Source of the DNA: Dreissena polymorpha
Taxonomy: Eukaryota; Mollusca; Bivalvia; Myida; Dreissenidae
NCBI RefSeq assembly: GCF_020536995.1
Contig: NC_068362.1
Span: forward strand, 98,499,085-98,563,084
DNA length: 64,000 nt
Reading direction: 5' to 3'
A model generated the notes under the pieces. That model saw only the letters and a program-made list of their open reading frames with translations, was not told the DNA's origin and did no database searches. A program made the translations under genes and the position numbers. This document shows positions 1 to 11,112 of the stretch, piece after piece (the stretch's first letter is position 1; every line of letters begins with the position of its first letter).

Positions 1-143
1 CAATAAGGTATACACTCCTTAAAGTTATATGTATTTAAAAATTACTAAACATATTTGTAATTTATATACACGTGCAAATTCAATTTATGCAGTTCTAATT
101 TGAAGTTTGATTTTATTATCTAGGTCTATTTGCTGAGATCACA

Positions 144-1637
144 ATGTCAGCTAACGCTTCCGACAAACTATTGACATCAGCAAGACTACTTTTCTCAAAT
201 GGAGACGTCAACGTGTCCTCGACTGCCGACCCTTATATTTCACGTTACCCGATAACTGACAACGTTTCAGCCACTCGCGACCAATTCGAACCTATCAGCG
301 GGGACAATAATACTGAGGCTACGACCGACGAGCAGTTTGTTCCCCGCAGCGGATATGACTTTCCGGTGTTCGGCATGGAGGACGGAACGTTTGTCTACCT
401 TCACAGCCTTGCCATTGGTTGCCTGATCACCAGCTTCATCTGCGCCATCATCACACTCGTTCTCTCTTTCCGGAACAACAATAGCCTCACTTTCTTCAGC
501 AAGTGGTCCCGTAGCGAGCGCTACGTCGTCTACATGGCGATCTGTGACGGTGTCTTCAATTTTTGGCACACTATTGAGCACGTGCACGGCCTCGCGGTGT
601 TCGGACACGTGCGCCCTAAGGAGCTGTGCGCCTTCTACGGCTTCATGGTCACGGTTTTCATCGGGTCCCAGAACCTGCTGGTGAACGTCATCGCCATCAG
701 CGTGTTTTTCATCATCTACTTCGACAAGAATATCAACTTTGGCCAGAGAGACTGGAAGCTCCTTCTCTATTGCTTTGGAGTACCGTTTGTTGGGGCTGTA
801 GCGGCAGCCGCCGGAGATCAGTTTGGACCAAGAGAATTATTGTGAGTGTGTTTCATTTGTTCTTTGCTCTATCTATTGTGTTCTACATTTACATCCGGTC
901 CATGCTTGCGTTTAAAAATTGTTAGTTTCTTCAATTATATATGTGCATTAATAACAAAAACAAATGACATATACACAATATGCTATGATAATGTAACCCT
1001 CCGTTCTATTTGAGTGCACATGTCATCTTCAAAGTTTGAATTAATTTAATTGTTATTCATATTTATAATTACAAGTATATGTTTACAATCATTACTAATA
1101 TCAGCTTTGTTTGATTTCAGCTGCGCATTCGACCAGGTGAAAGGCAGAATGAGCAACTTCCTCTTTAATACAATCCCGATTATCATTATCACCGCCGTCA
1201 ACATTATCCTATATATTTTGGCATGGAAACGTATCCGTGACGAGGCCCGCGAGACGAAGCAAGTCCTAGGCAATGATAATTCTCACATTGCTATCATGAA
1301 GAGGTCCCACAGGGCGGCAAGAAACATGTCCATGTTCGTGGTCGCTTTTTTCGCGCAGTGGTCAGGTGTTGCGGTGCACGCTGTCTGCGGGCTCGTCACT
1401 CCGCACATTCACATGGTCCTCTATTTCCTGATCGTTTTTTTTGCCAACATCGGCGGCCTCTTGAACCTCATCGTGTTTCTCATCATCCGCAAGTCGCGCA
1501 ATGCCCAGAGGAGCCCGGACAATCGTCAGATACTAGTCTTCAAGAGCAGCAACGTGACGTCCGGTACAAAGTCAATGGTATCATCATCCGCAAGTCGCGC
1601 ACCGCCCAAAAGTACCCAGAAAGTCGTCAGATGCTAG
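144..1637 (+). CDS. Two-exon seven-transmembrane receptor, cAMP-receptor-like (class E / GPR157-like) type
   Basis: Exons 144-841 and 1121-1637 join at a GTGAGT donor (842) and a TTTGATTTCAG acceptor (1120), keeping frame and giving 404 residues. The N-terminus (1-80) is hydrophilic with sequons at N4, N23, N40 and N55, fitting an extracellular tail. Seven hydrophobic segments follow, at about 83-109, 127-153, 161-193, 204-224, 244-269, 301-325 and 329-355. C162 at the start of TM3 and C234, created just after the splice, are placed for the usual TM3-ECL2 disulfide. The absence of DRY and NPxxY motifs, the short loops and the TM7 ending GGLLNLIVFLIIRKS suggest the cAMP-receptor-like/GPR157 group rather than rhodopsin type. 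Ligand and G protein cannot be told. An AG at 122-123 after a T-rich stretch suggests an upstream 5'UTR intron. Exon calls are firm; the family is moderate. Confidence 0.85.
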
Positions 1638-1680
1638 TCTTGAAGAGCAGCAACGGGACGAGCGGTACAAAGTCAATGGA
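1482..1680 (+). repeat. 101 bp tandem duplication at the 3' end of the receptor gene
   Basis: Two copies, starting at about 1481 and 1582, both begin CATCATCCGCAAGTCGCGCA and both end GGTACAAAGTCAATGG. The offset is 101 bp, not a multiple of three, so the second copy is read in another frame and the receptor ends in a new tail stopping at 1637. In the first copy's frame the second copy would encode a tail closely similar to the first, ending near 1680. Confidence 0.85.
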
Positions 1681-1736
1681 TTGAAGGTTGGAATAATACA
1701 CTTTTTTCTGTCTGAGGCGTTTCTATTCGCAGCGCA

Positions 1737-1742
1737 AATAAA
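1737..1742 (+). promoter_or_regulatory. Polyadenylation signal AATAAA of the receptor gene
   Basis: Canonical AATAAA, 100 bases after the stop codon and in the sense direction. It is the first such hexamer after the gene and the likely 3' end signal. Confidence 0.5.
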
Positions 1743-2425
1743 CCGGTACTAGAACGATATAAAGTCCAACCTGTCTAGCGGTCACCTGCCTACAACGGTC
1801 AGCAAAATTCCTTTTCAAGACGAAAATCATTCTATAGATTACACCTTAGTATACGGTCACCTGGCTTTAGCGGCCAAAGGTCAGTGCATTTTACTCTCAA
1901 AGTCATTTATCACCTGTGTTCGAAAATGCAAATTTTTCAGTATGTTTAACATGATTTTAGACAACGTGATTGTAAAATTAATATCTGAAATTTGTGTGTC
2001 ATCATCTGCAGCATCACATCCCCACCAGAAACATAACTACCACCGTCAACATAAGGAAATGCGGAAAATGAACAGGCGTCATTGACGTTTTGACATTTTA
2101 AGAGTGCTCGCCATGTTTTAAAAAAAATCTTAATTACTTCTTTTGTTTTGTATTTTACAGACGTGTTTTGGAGAAAGAAATCTGTTACATGTTCTTTTTA
2201 AATCTTTCATCTTTTCAAAATAATTTCAATTTTCCGCTCGTTTTATAATTAACACGATTTCAATCAAATCGTCGTTTTTTTTTCGTTTAAATATAACAAC
2301 TTGAGCACTACAATTGTTTTTTTAAATATTTCCATAGGTGGTATAATTCATGTTGTACCTACAGAGTTGAAACTTCAAAATACGTTTGATCATTTGATAA
2401 ACCTGCGTTATTGCGAGAGGTAAAT
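1743..2425. other. Intergenic, no feature recognised
   Basis: AT-rich unique-looking sequence with several homopolymer T runs. No exon-like open frame with splice signals and no repeat shared with the rest of the window was seen. Confidence 0.4.
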
Positions 2426-2447
2426 TTTAGAAAGGGACACAGTTCTG

Positions 2448-2580
2448 TATTGTGTCTGATTTTGTCTGGTTGTGTAGGTTGTTTCTGGTTGTATCTGGTT
2501 GTGCCTGGTTGTGTCTGGTGTCGCCAAGTGGTGTCAGCTGTTGGCCAGGTGGTTCCTGGCGGTTGCCAGGTAACATAAAC
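2448..2580 (+). repeat. Degenerate short tandem repeat of a GTCTGGTTGT-like decamer
   Basis: The motif TGTCTGGTTG recurs with changes about ten times between 2448 and 2520 and grades into GGCCAGGTGGTTCCTGGCGG-type sequence. It is a simple minisatellite; no coding meaning is visible. Confidence 0.6.
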
Positions 2581-3165
2581 CTTACATGCGTCAATCTGTG
2601 GCTGATCATTAATAACTTAATTGTTTTGTAGGTGTTATAATACGGCATACACGTACTGGGTCTTACGAAAGTTGTTTGTTTCCATTTATCCAACCGACCC
2701 CAATTTGGTCCCCTACTAATAAAAGCTTTGTGCATTCCATGACGATTTTTTTCATTTTTCTTGTTTGCTTAAATGAATCATATTTGCGAAATGAAGAGCT
2801 ATTTAGAAGTTATTGTTCATTAAATATATTTATATGTGAGCAATACTGTGTGTTTGTTGAAAAATGTAACGAAAGAAAACATGTTTGGCCGACAACCTTC
2901 ATTTTCGTACAGATGTTTGAAAAACAAACAACTTATTTCTGTGTCGGGGAAAACAGCATTATTTTTAGAGTTTTGTTTAAAAAGGTTGCAACGTGTTGAG
3001 TTTGTTTTGTAATGTATTATATTTACAGGGTGATATGTTGCTAAGGGACTTGTAATTGAAAATAATTTGTAAATGTCTATCAGGCTTTAGTGTTGTTTAC
3101 CGGCATTGGTGTATAGGTGTGTATTTCATGAAAATTATATTTTACGTTGTTGTGAAATGTGTATA
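2581..3165. other. Intergenic, AT-rich, no feature recognised
   Basis: A 107-codon open frame crosses this region, but its codon use and low-complexity hydrophobic content look random, and no splice or initiation context supports it. Confidence 0.35.
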
Positions 3166-3395
3166 TTAACCCATTTATGCCTAGTGGACTCTCCCATCCT
3201 TCTACATTTGATCAATTTATTTCCAAAATTAGGGATGTCTGGTATATTTATATATATATTTAGATTAATTCTTCATAATTCCTTTAAGGAAACAGCGCAG
3301 ACCCTGATGAGACGCCGCATCATGCGGCGTCTCATCTGGGTCTACGTTATTTGCCACGGCCTTTTTTTTCTAGACGCTAGCCATAAATGGGTTAA
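3166..3395. mobile_element. TTAA-bounded MITE 1 (piggyBac-like ends)
   Basis: A 230 bp unit runs from TTAACCCATTTATGCC to a matching inverted CCATAAATGGGTTAA. If the outer TTAA is the target duplication, the element starts CCC and ends GGG, as piggyBac-group elements do. The centre (3300-3342) is a near-perfect hairpin around GATGAGACGCCGCAT. No coding capacity, so it is non-autonomous. Assignment to piggyBac rests on the TTAA and CCC ends only. Confidence 0.65.
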
Positions 3396-4358
3396 CAATA
3401 TGCTTGTTAGTTATTTATCTAACGATTGGTTTGTGTGAGAGTATACATAAATGTATGTAAATAAAATATAAAAATAAACGTGTGTGCAAGCATCTGTTTG
3501 TATAATAAGAACGAAAACATACTTTTATTTCTAGAACTGCATTACACTTGTGACCGTTATGCAATGTCCGCGGTGACACAGCGATTGTGAAACCATTGCG
3601 GTTCTGGGTCCATGTTGGTCGTTGTTACAGTATTCCGCGACAAAAAATCTACACATGAAATAAAACCGCATGCGTTCGCCCAATGCTATCCGCGGCGAGT
3701 GTCGCGGCGAAACACCGCACAGTGTTTCAGCAAAACGCCGTGACGTTATCTAGATTAAATTACATGAAACTTAGACTTAATGCTATATGCATTTACAATT
3801 TGCATGATTATTTTAAAACAATCTTGTGCATGTTTGACACAAAATCGTACAGAGTAACCGTTTCAAAGATTAAACAAATACACTCTATTGTATATATTGT
3901 ATCGAACATGCATCGCACAAAAAAATAAGTATTACATTCCCATAAATAATTATGGATTTAAATACAGTTTATTACGATTGAAAACATTTTAAAGACAGAT
4001 TGACTAAAATACGTTTCAGTTGTAATGGTCGGCGAACGATCGTCCATCACTGGAGCCACCTCTTATTGAAAGATGCAGATATAAACGAGCCAAAGATACG
4101 TCCGAGGTGGCACCAAAGAAGACATTAAAACAAAAAGATGGAGAATCTTGAGTGTGAGAAGGCTCATTGGGTATCTAGTAATGACATATGTTTGATGTTC
4201 ATGAAGCTCGAAAATACTCGTTTGACTTTATTTCTGACAAGTTTGTAAGCTCTCGCGAAATAAAAATGGAGCCACCAATGTTTTACCTTAAATAGAAGTT
4301 GTTAACAAATTTAATAACTGTTTGTGTTCATATAACATATGTTCAGTAAATCAAATAT
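3396..4358. other. Intergenic, no feature recognised
   Basis: Mostly AT-rich. A short GC-richer stretch with several CGCGG words lies at about 3560-3750. An 81-codon frame there has no supporting splice sites or family resemblance. Confidence 0.35.
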
Positions 4359-4571
4359 TTAACCCTTAAAGCGCTGGAGCTGAATTTTAAAGGCCTTTGC
4401 AAACAGTTTGGATCCAGATGAGACGCCACAGAACGTGGCGTCTCATCAGGATCCAAACTGTTTGCTATTCTGATAGTATTCTTTGAAAAAAATCGAAGAA
4501 AATGCTAATTTTAGCAATTCTGCAGACGACATTTTTGCAGACGACAAATTTCCCAGCATGCAAAGGGTTAA
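4359..4571. mobile_element. TTAA-bounded MITE 2 with a long central hairpin
   Basis: A 213 bp unit starts TTAACCCTTAAAGCGCTGG and ends GCATGCAAAGGGTTAA, so it again has TTAA plus CCC/GGG termini. The centre, 4399-4465, is an almost perfect palindrome (arms starting GCAAACAGTTTGGATCC) enclosing GATGAGACGCC, the same word seen in the hairpin of MITE 1. No open frame. Confidence 0.65.
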
Positions 4572-5285
4572 GTTAAGTTGACGTAACGCGTATTGACTGT
4601 TGTTGTGGGTGTGTAGGGAATCATCGGCTTTCAGTTTGTGTGGTTAAACACGCTTTAAAATAACAAGTTTGACATGGATTGAACGGGGAAAAGAACGTAC
4701 AAAAACAAAAACGTTATTCATAAAATTAATTATTTGAAACAGTGTCATAGTTGTAATTTATATGGTATTTTAAATAATGGACTTTAATAAGCGTTAATTG
4801 TTTTTATAATTATTATAATGTTAGGGTCAGGTAAAGAGTTTTAAATAATTGTATAATTGTTGCAAGCAAATTCTCGTTATCCTATAAAGGAAGCATCAAA
4901 GATAATCATTCTGAAACACTTTTACAAGAACACAGTTCGTGAACCCATTGTTCAAGGCATTTAAACCTATGCTCTAAACTTTATAACACTATTTAGTGTG
5001 AAATTCAGGACAAGTATCGCACCCTATATTTGCAACTTGTAGCAAATCACTGGTTGGATGCAAGATATGCGTGATACGAGAGTCCATTAGGACGGCGCAC
5101 GACGTGCCGTGACTGGGCTTCATGAGGCAATCTATGCTTTCAGGGGAATTGTTCAACATACTAAAACTGTGTCTATTTTAAAAAGGGAATGTCCATGAAT
5201 CCAATTTATAGGGGTGTTTCACAGGGTTTTTCTACTAAAACAATCCAGTTTTTGTGATAATTTCGATATGCTTATTTATTGAAAA
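4572..5285. other. Intergenic, no feature recognised
   Basis: AT-rich sequence without repeats shared elsewhere in the window and without convincing exons. Confidence 0.35.
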
Positions 5286-5287
5286 TG

Positions 5288-6000
5288 AAAAAAATAATGT
5301 TACGCCAGCTTAACAAAATTCATTACATTTCAACTCAAAAGTGAATCGCTTGCATACCGAATGATTACTTATTTACAGACCAAAACTGTAAATGTTATGC
5401 CAGCGTAACAAAATTGTATTCCAAAGTGATTCACTTGCATTTCGAATCATTTCTCATTTACAGACCAAAAGTGCAAATGATATGCCAGCATAAAAAAATT
5501 CCAAACACTTTGACTCCAAAATGAATCAGTTGCATTTCGAATCTTTTCTTATTTACCAACCAAAACTGTTAATGTTATACCAGCGTAACAAAATTCCAAA
5601 TATTTTAGCTAAAAAGTGAATCATTTCTTTTTGACCAACCAAAACTAAAAAAAAATGTTATGCAGGCGTAACAAAATTCATTACATTTCAACTCTAAAGT
5701 GAATTCCTCGCATATCGAATAAATTCTTATTTACAGACCTAACTTAAAATGTTATGCCAGCGTAACAAAATTCGAAACATTTCAACCTCAAAGTGCATCG
5801 CTTGCATATGTAGTGATTTCTTATTTACAGACCAAAACTTAAAAATGTTATGCCAGCATAACAAAACTTCAAACATTTCAACTCAAATTGAATTGCTTGC
5901 ATTTAGAATCATTTCTTATTTAAAGGCCTAACTTACAATGTTATGCCAGTGTAACAAATTCCAAAATTTCGAATCATTTCTTATTAATAGACCAAAACCC
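5288..6000 (+). repeat. Satellite array, unit about 90 bp (left part)
   Basis: About eight imperfect units carry AATGTTATGCCAGCGTAACA, then CAAAGTGAATCGCTTGCAT, then ATTTCTTATTTACAGACC. Units differ by many substitutions and small indels, so the array is old. It stops at about 6000 where a family-A end begins, and units of the same satellite resume at about 7672. Confidence 0.8.
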
Positions 6001-6330
6001 AAACAAGGGCTGTTTGTAAAACATGCATGCCCCCCATATGTGCTGTCAGTTGTAGTGGCAACCATTGTGTGAATACGTTTTTTGTTACTGTGACCTTGAC
6101 CTTTGACCTGATGTATGTTATCATCCGGAAATAATTGTACTATTTCGAGTCACTTTGACCTTGACCTTTGACCTTGTGACCTGAAAATCAATAGGGGTCA
6201 TCTGCCAGTCATGATCAATGTACCTATGAAGTTTCATGATCCTAGGCGTAAGCATTCTTGAGATATCATCCGGAAACCATTTTACTATTTCGAGTCACTG
6301 TGACCTTTACCTTTGACCTTGTGACCCATC
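6001..6330 (-). repeat. Family A repeat, partial copy
   Basis: It begins with the family-A end (ACAAGGGCTGTTTGTAAAAC then ATGCATGCCCCCCATAT) and enters the tandem body with GACCTTGACCTTTGACC and the TCATGATCCTAGGC words. It is cut at about 6330 by the start of a family-B copy. Strand follows the convention that the ATGCCCCC-hairpin end is the head. No coding content. Confidence 0.7.
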
Positions 6331-7085
6331 AAGAGCTGTCAGAGGTCAGCGCGCTCGACTATTCGGGTGCTTGACAGTATTACGTAAGCCATCATGCGGG
6401 TGTTAATATTCAATAATTTATTAAACGATCTTTCAAATAAAAAAAGAAAAAAACTTTTTAGGGGGGGGGGCGGGGTAGGGGCGGGTAGGGGGGCGAGAGG
6501 GTGGTATAATGTAGGGTGGGGTTATTTATGAGATGTTTAAAAAATGTGGGGGGTGGGGGTAGGGGGAGTGAGAGGGGGGTATAATGTGGGATGTGGTAAT
6601 TTATTAGATGATGTTGAAAAAAATTGGGCGGGGGGTTGAGGTTGGGGGGAGGGATTCTGGTAGGGGCGTGGGGTATTGTTTGGGTGGAATCCATGTGGTG
6701 ATCAGGAAAGTGTTGTTTTGTCAAAGTAATAATAAAATGTGATCATTAATAAAGAAGTTAAGGCAATTTAAGCAAAATGTACAATTATCTGGGGCCATAA
6801 TTATTTCAAAATGCTTGATACAGTGGTCTGCTCTTGTTTATAGGTTGGGGTCATGTTGGTAAACAAGTATGCAACATATAAAAGCAATATGTCAAAGGAT
6901 ATAGGACATATTTGGGGTAGTACGCACACTTTAACATAGATTTATCAATAATATGCATATTCTAAGTATAAAAGGGGCAATAATTATGACAAAATGCTTG
7001 ATAGAGTTGTCTGCTCTTGTTTATAGGTTGGGTGATGTTGATAAAAAAGTATGCAAATATAAAAGCAATATGTCAAGGGACAACG
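6331..7085 (+). repeat. Family B repeat, partial copy with G-rich core
   Basis: The head (AAGAGCTGTCAGAGGTCAGC, CGCTCGACTATTCGGGTGC) is followed by a G-rich core with long G runs (6460-6660), GGTGGAATCCATGTGGTGAT, and two body units with ATGCTTGATACAGTGGTC and CTTGTTTATAGGTTGGG. The AATAGTCGAGC tail seen in complete copies is missing. Confidence 0.7.
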
Positions 7086-7671
7086 AAAAAACCCCCAAAT
7101 GATCTCACACTGACATGAACAAATATCCTCTATTTATTAAACATGAAATTTAAACTTATTGCATTTGTTTCCCCTGTATTAGAATGATATAATAGTTTAT
7201 TATCTCCCCTGTCTTGCTTATATTTATATTAATCAACAAAATAAAACATTAACACAATATTTAATATACAAAATATATAAAAAAATCACATATTCTGATA
7301 ATATTTTTACTGATCCACTTTTTGTTTACTCAAATAATGATGTTTCATTGGACTGATAATTATATATTTAAGATAACAGACCAGTCGCTTCAGTTATATT
7401 GTTCAGAGTTCGCCCTGTTGGCCGCGTATGCGTTCTTGAGTTATGATCCAAAAACCATTTTACCATTTCGAGTCACCGTGACCTTGACCTTTGACCTTGT
7501 GACCTCAAAAACAATAGGGGTCATCTGCAAGTCATGATCAATCTACCTATAAAGTTTCATGATCCTAGGCCCAAGCGATCTTGAGTTATCATCCGGACAC
7601 CTGGTGGACGGACCGACAGACCGACATGTGCAAAGCAATATACCCCCTCTTCTTCGAAGGGGGAATAAATA
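7086..7671 (-). repeat. AT-rich spacer then family A head segment
   Basis: 7086-7310 is AT-rich and unassigned. 7312-7470 (around GATGTTTCATTGGACTGATA and CAGACCAGTCGCTTCAG) recurs inverted at 60660-60790. 7471-7670 is family A body and head ending CCCCCTCTTCTTCGAAGGGG. The family-A head immediately abuts the resumed satellite. Confidence 0.6.
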
Positions 7672-8660
7672 TTATGCCAGCGTAACAAAATTCCAAAATT
7701 TTCAACTCCAAAGTGAAATGCTTGCGTTTCAAATGATTTCTTATTTAATGACCAAAACTTAAAATGTAATGGCAGCATAACAAAATTCCTAACATTTCAA
7801 CTCCAAAGTAAAATGCTTGCGTTTCAAATGATTTCTTATGTACTGACAAAAACTTAAATAATGATATGCAAGCGTAACAAAATTCCAAACACTTAGACTC
7901 CAATGTGAATCAATTGCATTTGGAATCATTTCTTGTTCACCAACCAAAACTTAAAATGTTATGCCAGCGTAACAAAATTACAAACGTTTCAGCTCCAAGG
8001 TGAATCGATTGCATTTCGAATCAATTCTTATTTACAGGCCAAACTTAAAATGTTATGCCAGCGTAACAAAATTCTAATTCTTGTCAATTCATAGTGAATC
8101 GCTTGCATATCGAATGATTTTTTATTTACAGACCAAAACTGTAAATGTTTTCCAGAGTAACAAGAAACACACATTTCAGCTCCAAAGTGAATCAATTGCA
8201 TTTCGAATAATTTCTTATTTATGAACAAAAACTTAAATGTTATGCCAGCATAACAAAATGAAATAAATGTCAACAGAAAGAGAATGGCAAATAAACATCC
8301 TATCTTTTCTTATTTAAAGCAGCCAATTGCTAAATGTTACGCCAGCTTAACAAAATTCCAAACATTTTACCTAAAAGTAAATCACTTGCAAAAGAAAGCC
8401 AAGCATTTCTTATGTAAAGACACAAACTCAAAATGTTTTGTCAATGTAACAAAATTCCAAACATTTCGTTTTGTTTTCTATCAACAAACCCAAACATTAA
8501 ATGTTATGCCAGGGTTACAAAATTCCAAACAGTTCGCATTGTTTTGTATTAACAGACCCAAATGCAAAAAGGTTATGTCGAATCACTCACATTTCATATT
8601 TCCGAACATTTCAATTTACAGACCCAAGCTTAAAATGTTATGCCAGTGAAGCTTTTTCAG
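7672..8660 (+). repeat. Satellite array, unit about 90 bp (right part)
   Basis: About eleven units with ATGCCAGCGTAACAAAATTC and TGAATCGATTGCATTTCG continue the array left at 6000. They become more divergent after about 8280. Open frames across the array are by-products of the repeat. Confidence 0.8.
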
Positions 8661-9014
8661 ATTTCACATAATTTTTAATTGTCAGCCTATAACTCAAAAT
8701 GTTACATTGGCATAACACAATCCAATGCAATTTCTTGAATGTCAATATCTGTATCTATCTCTTCTAATGCTACGAAGGAAAAATAATTCACAACACAAAT
8801 TAAAAGAGAGTAAAATGTTTAACTTTATACACTGACCACGTGCCAGTTTCCAGTTTTCCCTGAGTGTTACCAAAAAGGTTATTTCAAAATTACATTATAT
8901 TTAATAATTTATGAAAACCAATACATATTCTCATCTAACAGACTAGTTGGTCAAGTTTTTTTATAATCACACAAAGTTGTTCCATTTCAGTAAAATAAAA
9001 ATGTATATAAATGT
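8661..9014. other. Intergenic, decayed satellite edge and AT-rich sequence
   Basis: The first hundred bases hold weak satellite echoes (AATGTTACATTGGCATAACA). The rest shows nothing recognisable. Confidence 0.35.
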
Positions 9015-10215
9015 GTATAGTGTGGGTGTGGTCATGCAATTTTTTTTAATGGGGGGGGGATGGGTTGGGGAGTATAGTGTAAGGGTGTGGTGGTCATTTA
9101 TTAGATGATCTTTAAGAAAAAAGAACAATTTTTTTGGGCGGGGGGATTCGGGGTGGGGGGGGGGGGGGCTTGGGGATGGTTTGGGTAGAGTCTATTGTGG
9201 TATGTCAGGTAAGAGTTGTTTTGTCAAAGTATCAATCAAATCTAATCATAAATACAAATGTTAGGGCAATTTTAGCAAAATTAAATAATTTGACATTGAG
9301 AGTCAAGGTCATTCAAAGGTCAAGGTAAAATTCAACTTGCCAGGTACAGAAGCCTCATGATAGCATGAAAGTATTTGAAGTTTGAAAGCAATAGCCTTGA
9401 TACTTTAGAAGTAAAGTTGATCTAATCACAAAATTTAACCATATATTCAAAGTTACTAAGTCAAAAAAGGGCCATAATTCCGTAAAAATGACAACCAGAG
9501 TAATGCAACTTGTCCTTTACTGTCCCCTTATGATAGTTTGCGAGTTTTCCAAGTATGAAAGCAATATCTATGATACTTTAGGGGTAAAGTGGACCAAACA
9601 CAAAACTTAACCAAATTTTCAATTTTCTAACAATAAAGGGCCCATAATTCCATCAAAATGTCAGTCAGAGTTACATAGCTTTGCCTGCACAGTCCCCTTA
9701 TGATAGTTAGTAAGTGTTGCAAGTATGAATGCAATAGCTTTGATACTTTAGGAATAAAGTGGACCTAAACACAAAACTTATCAACATTTTCGATTTTCTA
9801 AGTATTAAAAGGGCACATACTTTTGTCAAAATGCTAGTCAGAGTTACATAACTTTGCCTGCACAGTCCCCATATGATAGTTAGTAAGTGTTGCAAGTATG
9901 AAAGCAACAGCTGTGATACTTGATGAATAAAATGGGCCTAAAAACAAAACTTAACCAAATTTTTCAATTTTCTATATATAAAAAATAAAAATGGCACATA
10001 ATTCTGTCAAAATGAACGCCAGAGTTATCTTACTTTGCTTGCCCAGTCCCCTCATGATAGTAAGTAAGTGTACCAAGTTTAAATGCAATAGCATTGATAC
10101 TTTATGAGAAAAGTGGACCTAAACGCAAAACTTAACCGGACGCCGACGCTAACGCCGACGCCAAGACGATGACATTTATAGCTCATAATTTTTTTTCAAA
10201 AATTAGATGAGCTAA
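9015..10215 (+). repeat. Family B G-rich core joined to family C tandem repeat
   Basis: 9015-9285 matches the G-rich core of family B (GTCATTTATTAGATGATCTT, GGTATGTCAGGTAAGAGTTG). It passes into about four units of 170-180 bp carrying ATAATTCCGTAAAAATGAC, ACAGTCCCCTTATGATAG and GATACTTTAGG, and ends AACGCCGACGCCAAGACGAT then TTAGATGAGCTAAAA. The end is of the AGCTCA type. Non-coding. Confidence 0.65.
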
Positions 10216-10748
10216 AATTGTTAATATCAACATGAAACAATATCAGTTGGTCACAGGATGATCAAAGTATCAACATTTCAAAACAAATATTCTGTACAGC
10301 TAAATAAAATCTTGATCTGCAAAACTAGAAAATGATAAACCTCACAGTAGTAAAAATATATACAAAACAAGGCTATTGTCAAGCAATATGGTCCCCTGCC
10401 AGCTCCAAAATTTGTCAGAAATTCCACCATTTTCAGAATATTTTTGGGAACAATTTTTGACGTAGGAACAAAATGAAATGACGTGCATAATGTCCATATT
10501 GCCAATCCATCTATCCATGTTGCAAGTTTTATGAAAAAATATTAAGAACTTTTAAAGTTATCGCAGGATCCAAGACACCATTTTCAGCATTAATTCTAGT
10601 GTATTTGTTGCTATAGCAAACATAATTTTTGACGTAGGAACAAAATGAAATGACGTGCATAATGCCCATATTGCCATCTATCCATGTTTCAAGTTTCATG
10701 AAAAAATAATAAGAACTTTTAAAGTTATCGCAGGATCCAGAAAAGTGT

Positions 10749-10782
<34 letters not shown>

Positions 10783-10830
10783 TGACGTACCCTTTGGGTC
10801 AAAAGTACAGATACGCCAATAGCTAAAAAA
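10216..10830 (+). repeat. Dispersed repeat with internal duplication and (CAGA)n tract
   Basis: A segment near 10450-10560 (TTTGACGTAGGAACAAAATG, ACGTGCATAATG) recurs at 10625-10735. It ends GGATCCAGAAAAGTGTGACA followed by eight CAGA units (about 10749-10782). The same GATCCAGAAAAGTGT-CAGA end occurs at 41945-41990. Confidence 0.6.
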
Positions 10831-10831
10831 A

Positions 10832-10925
10832 GATATCACAGCGGTGACAAAATTGTTACCGCGGTGACATTTTTGTCACTGTGGTAATAAATTTATCACT
10901 GCGGTGATATATTTGTAATTATTAT
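10832..10925 (+). repeat. Minisatellite, unit about 25 bp
   Basis: Four degenerate units alternate TCACAGCGGTGACAAAATTG, TACCGCGGTGACATTTTTG and related forms. Each contains the palindromic core CACCGCGGTG or a variant. Confidence 0.65.
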
Positions 10926-10979
10926 ACCTCACTTTAATTTACAATGCTAAACTCCCATAGGTCATCGTGACATAGAAAT

Positions 10980-11112
10980 ACTGTCAGACCCAGCGGGAAT
11001 AAATTTACTGTCCAAAATATACTGTATCCCGCTGCCATAGCAATCACGTGCTACCAGCGGGAAAAAATTACTGACAAAAAGATACTGTATCCCGCTGCCT
11101 TAGCAATCACGT
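10980..11112 (+). repeat. Two-copy tandem duplication of about 66 bp
   Basis: CAGCGGGAATAAATTTACTG ... ATACTGTATCCCGCTGCCAT ... AGCAATCACGTGC is followed directly by a second copy with CAGCGGGAAAAAATTACTG. The unit starts CAGCGGG and contains CCCGCTG, so it can fold on itself. Confidence 0.7.

Noticed and set aside
267-608. 113-codon minus-strand frame inside the receptor exon
   Set aside because: Antisense shadow of the receptor coding sequence.
6458-6724. Proline- and histidine-rich minus-strand frame
   Set aside because: Translation of the G-rich core of a family-B repeat; the same occurs at 59418.
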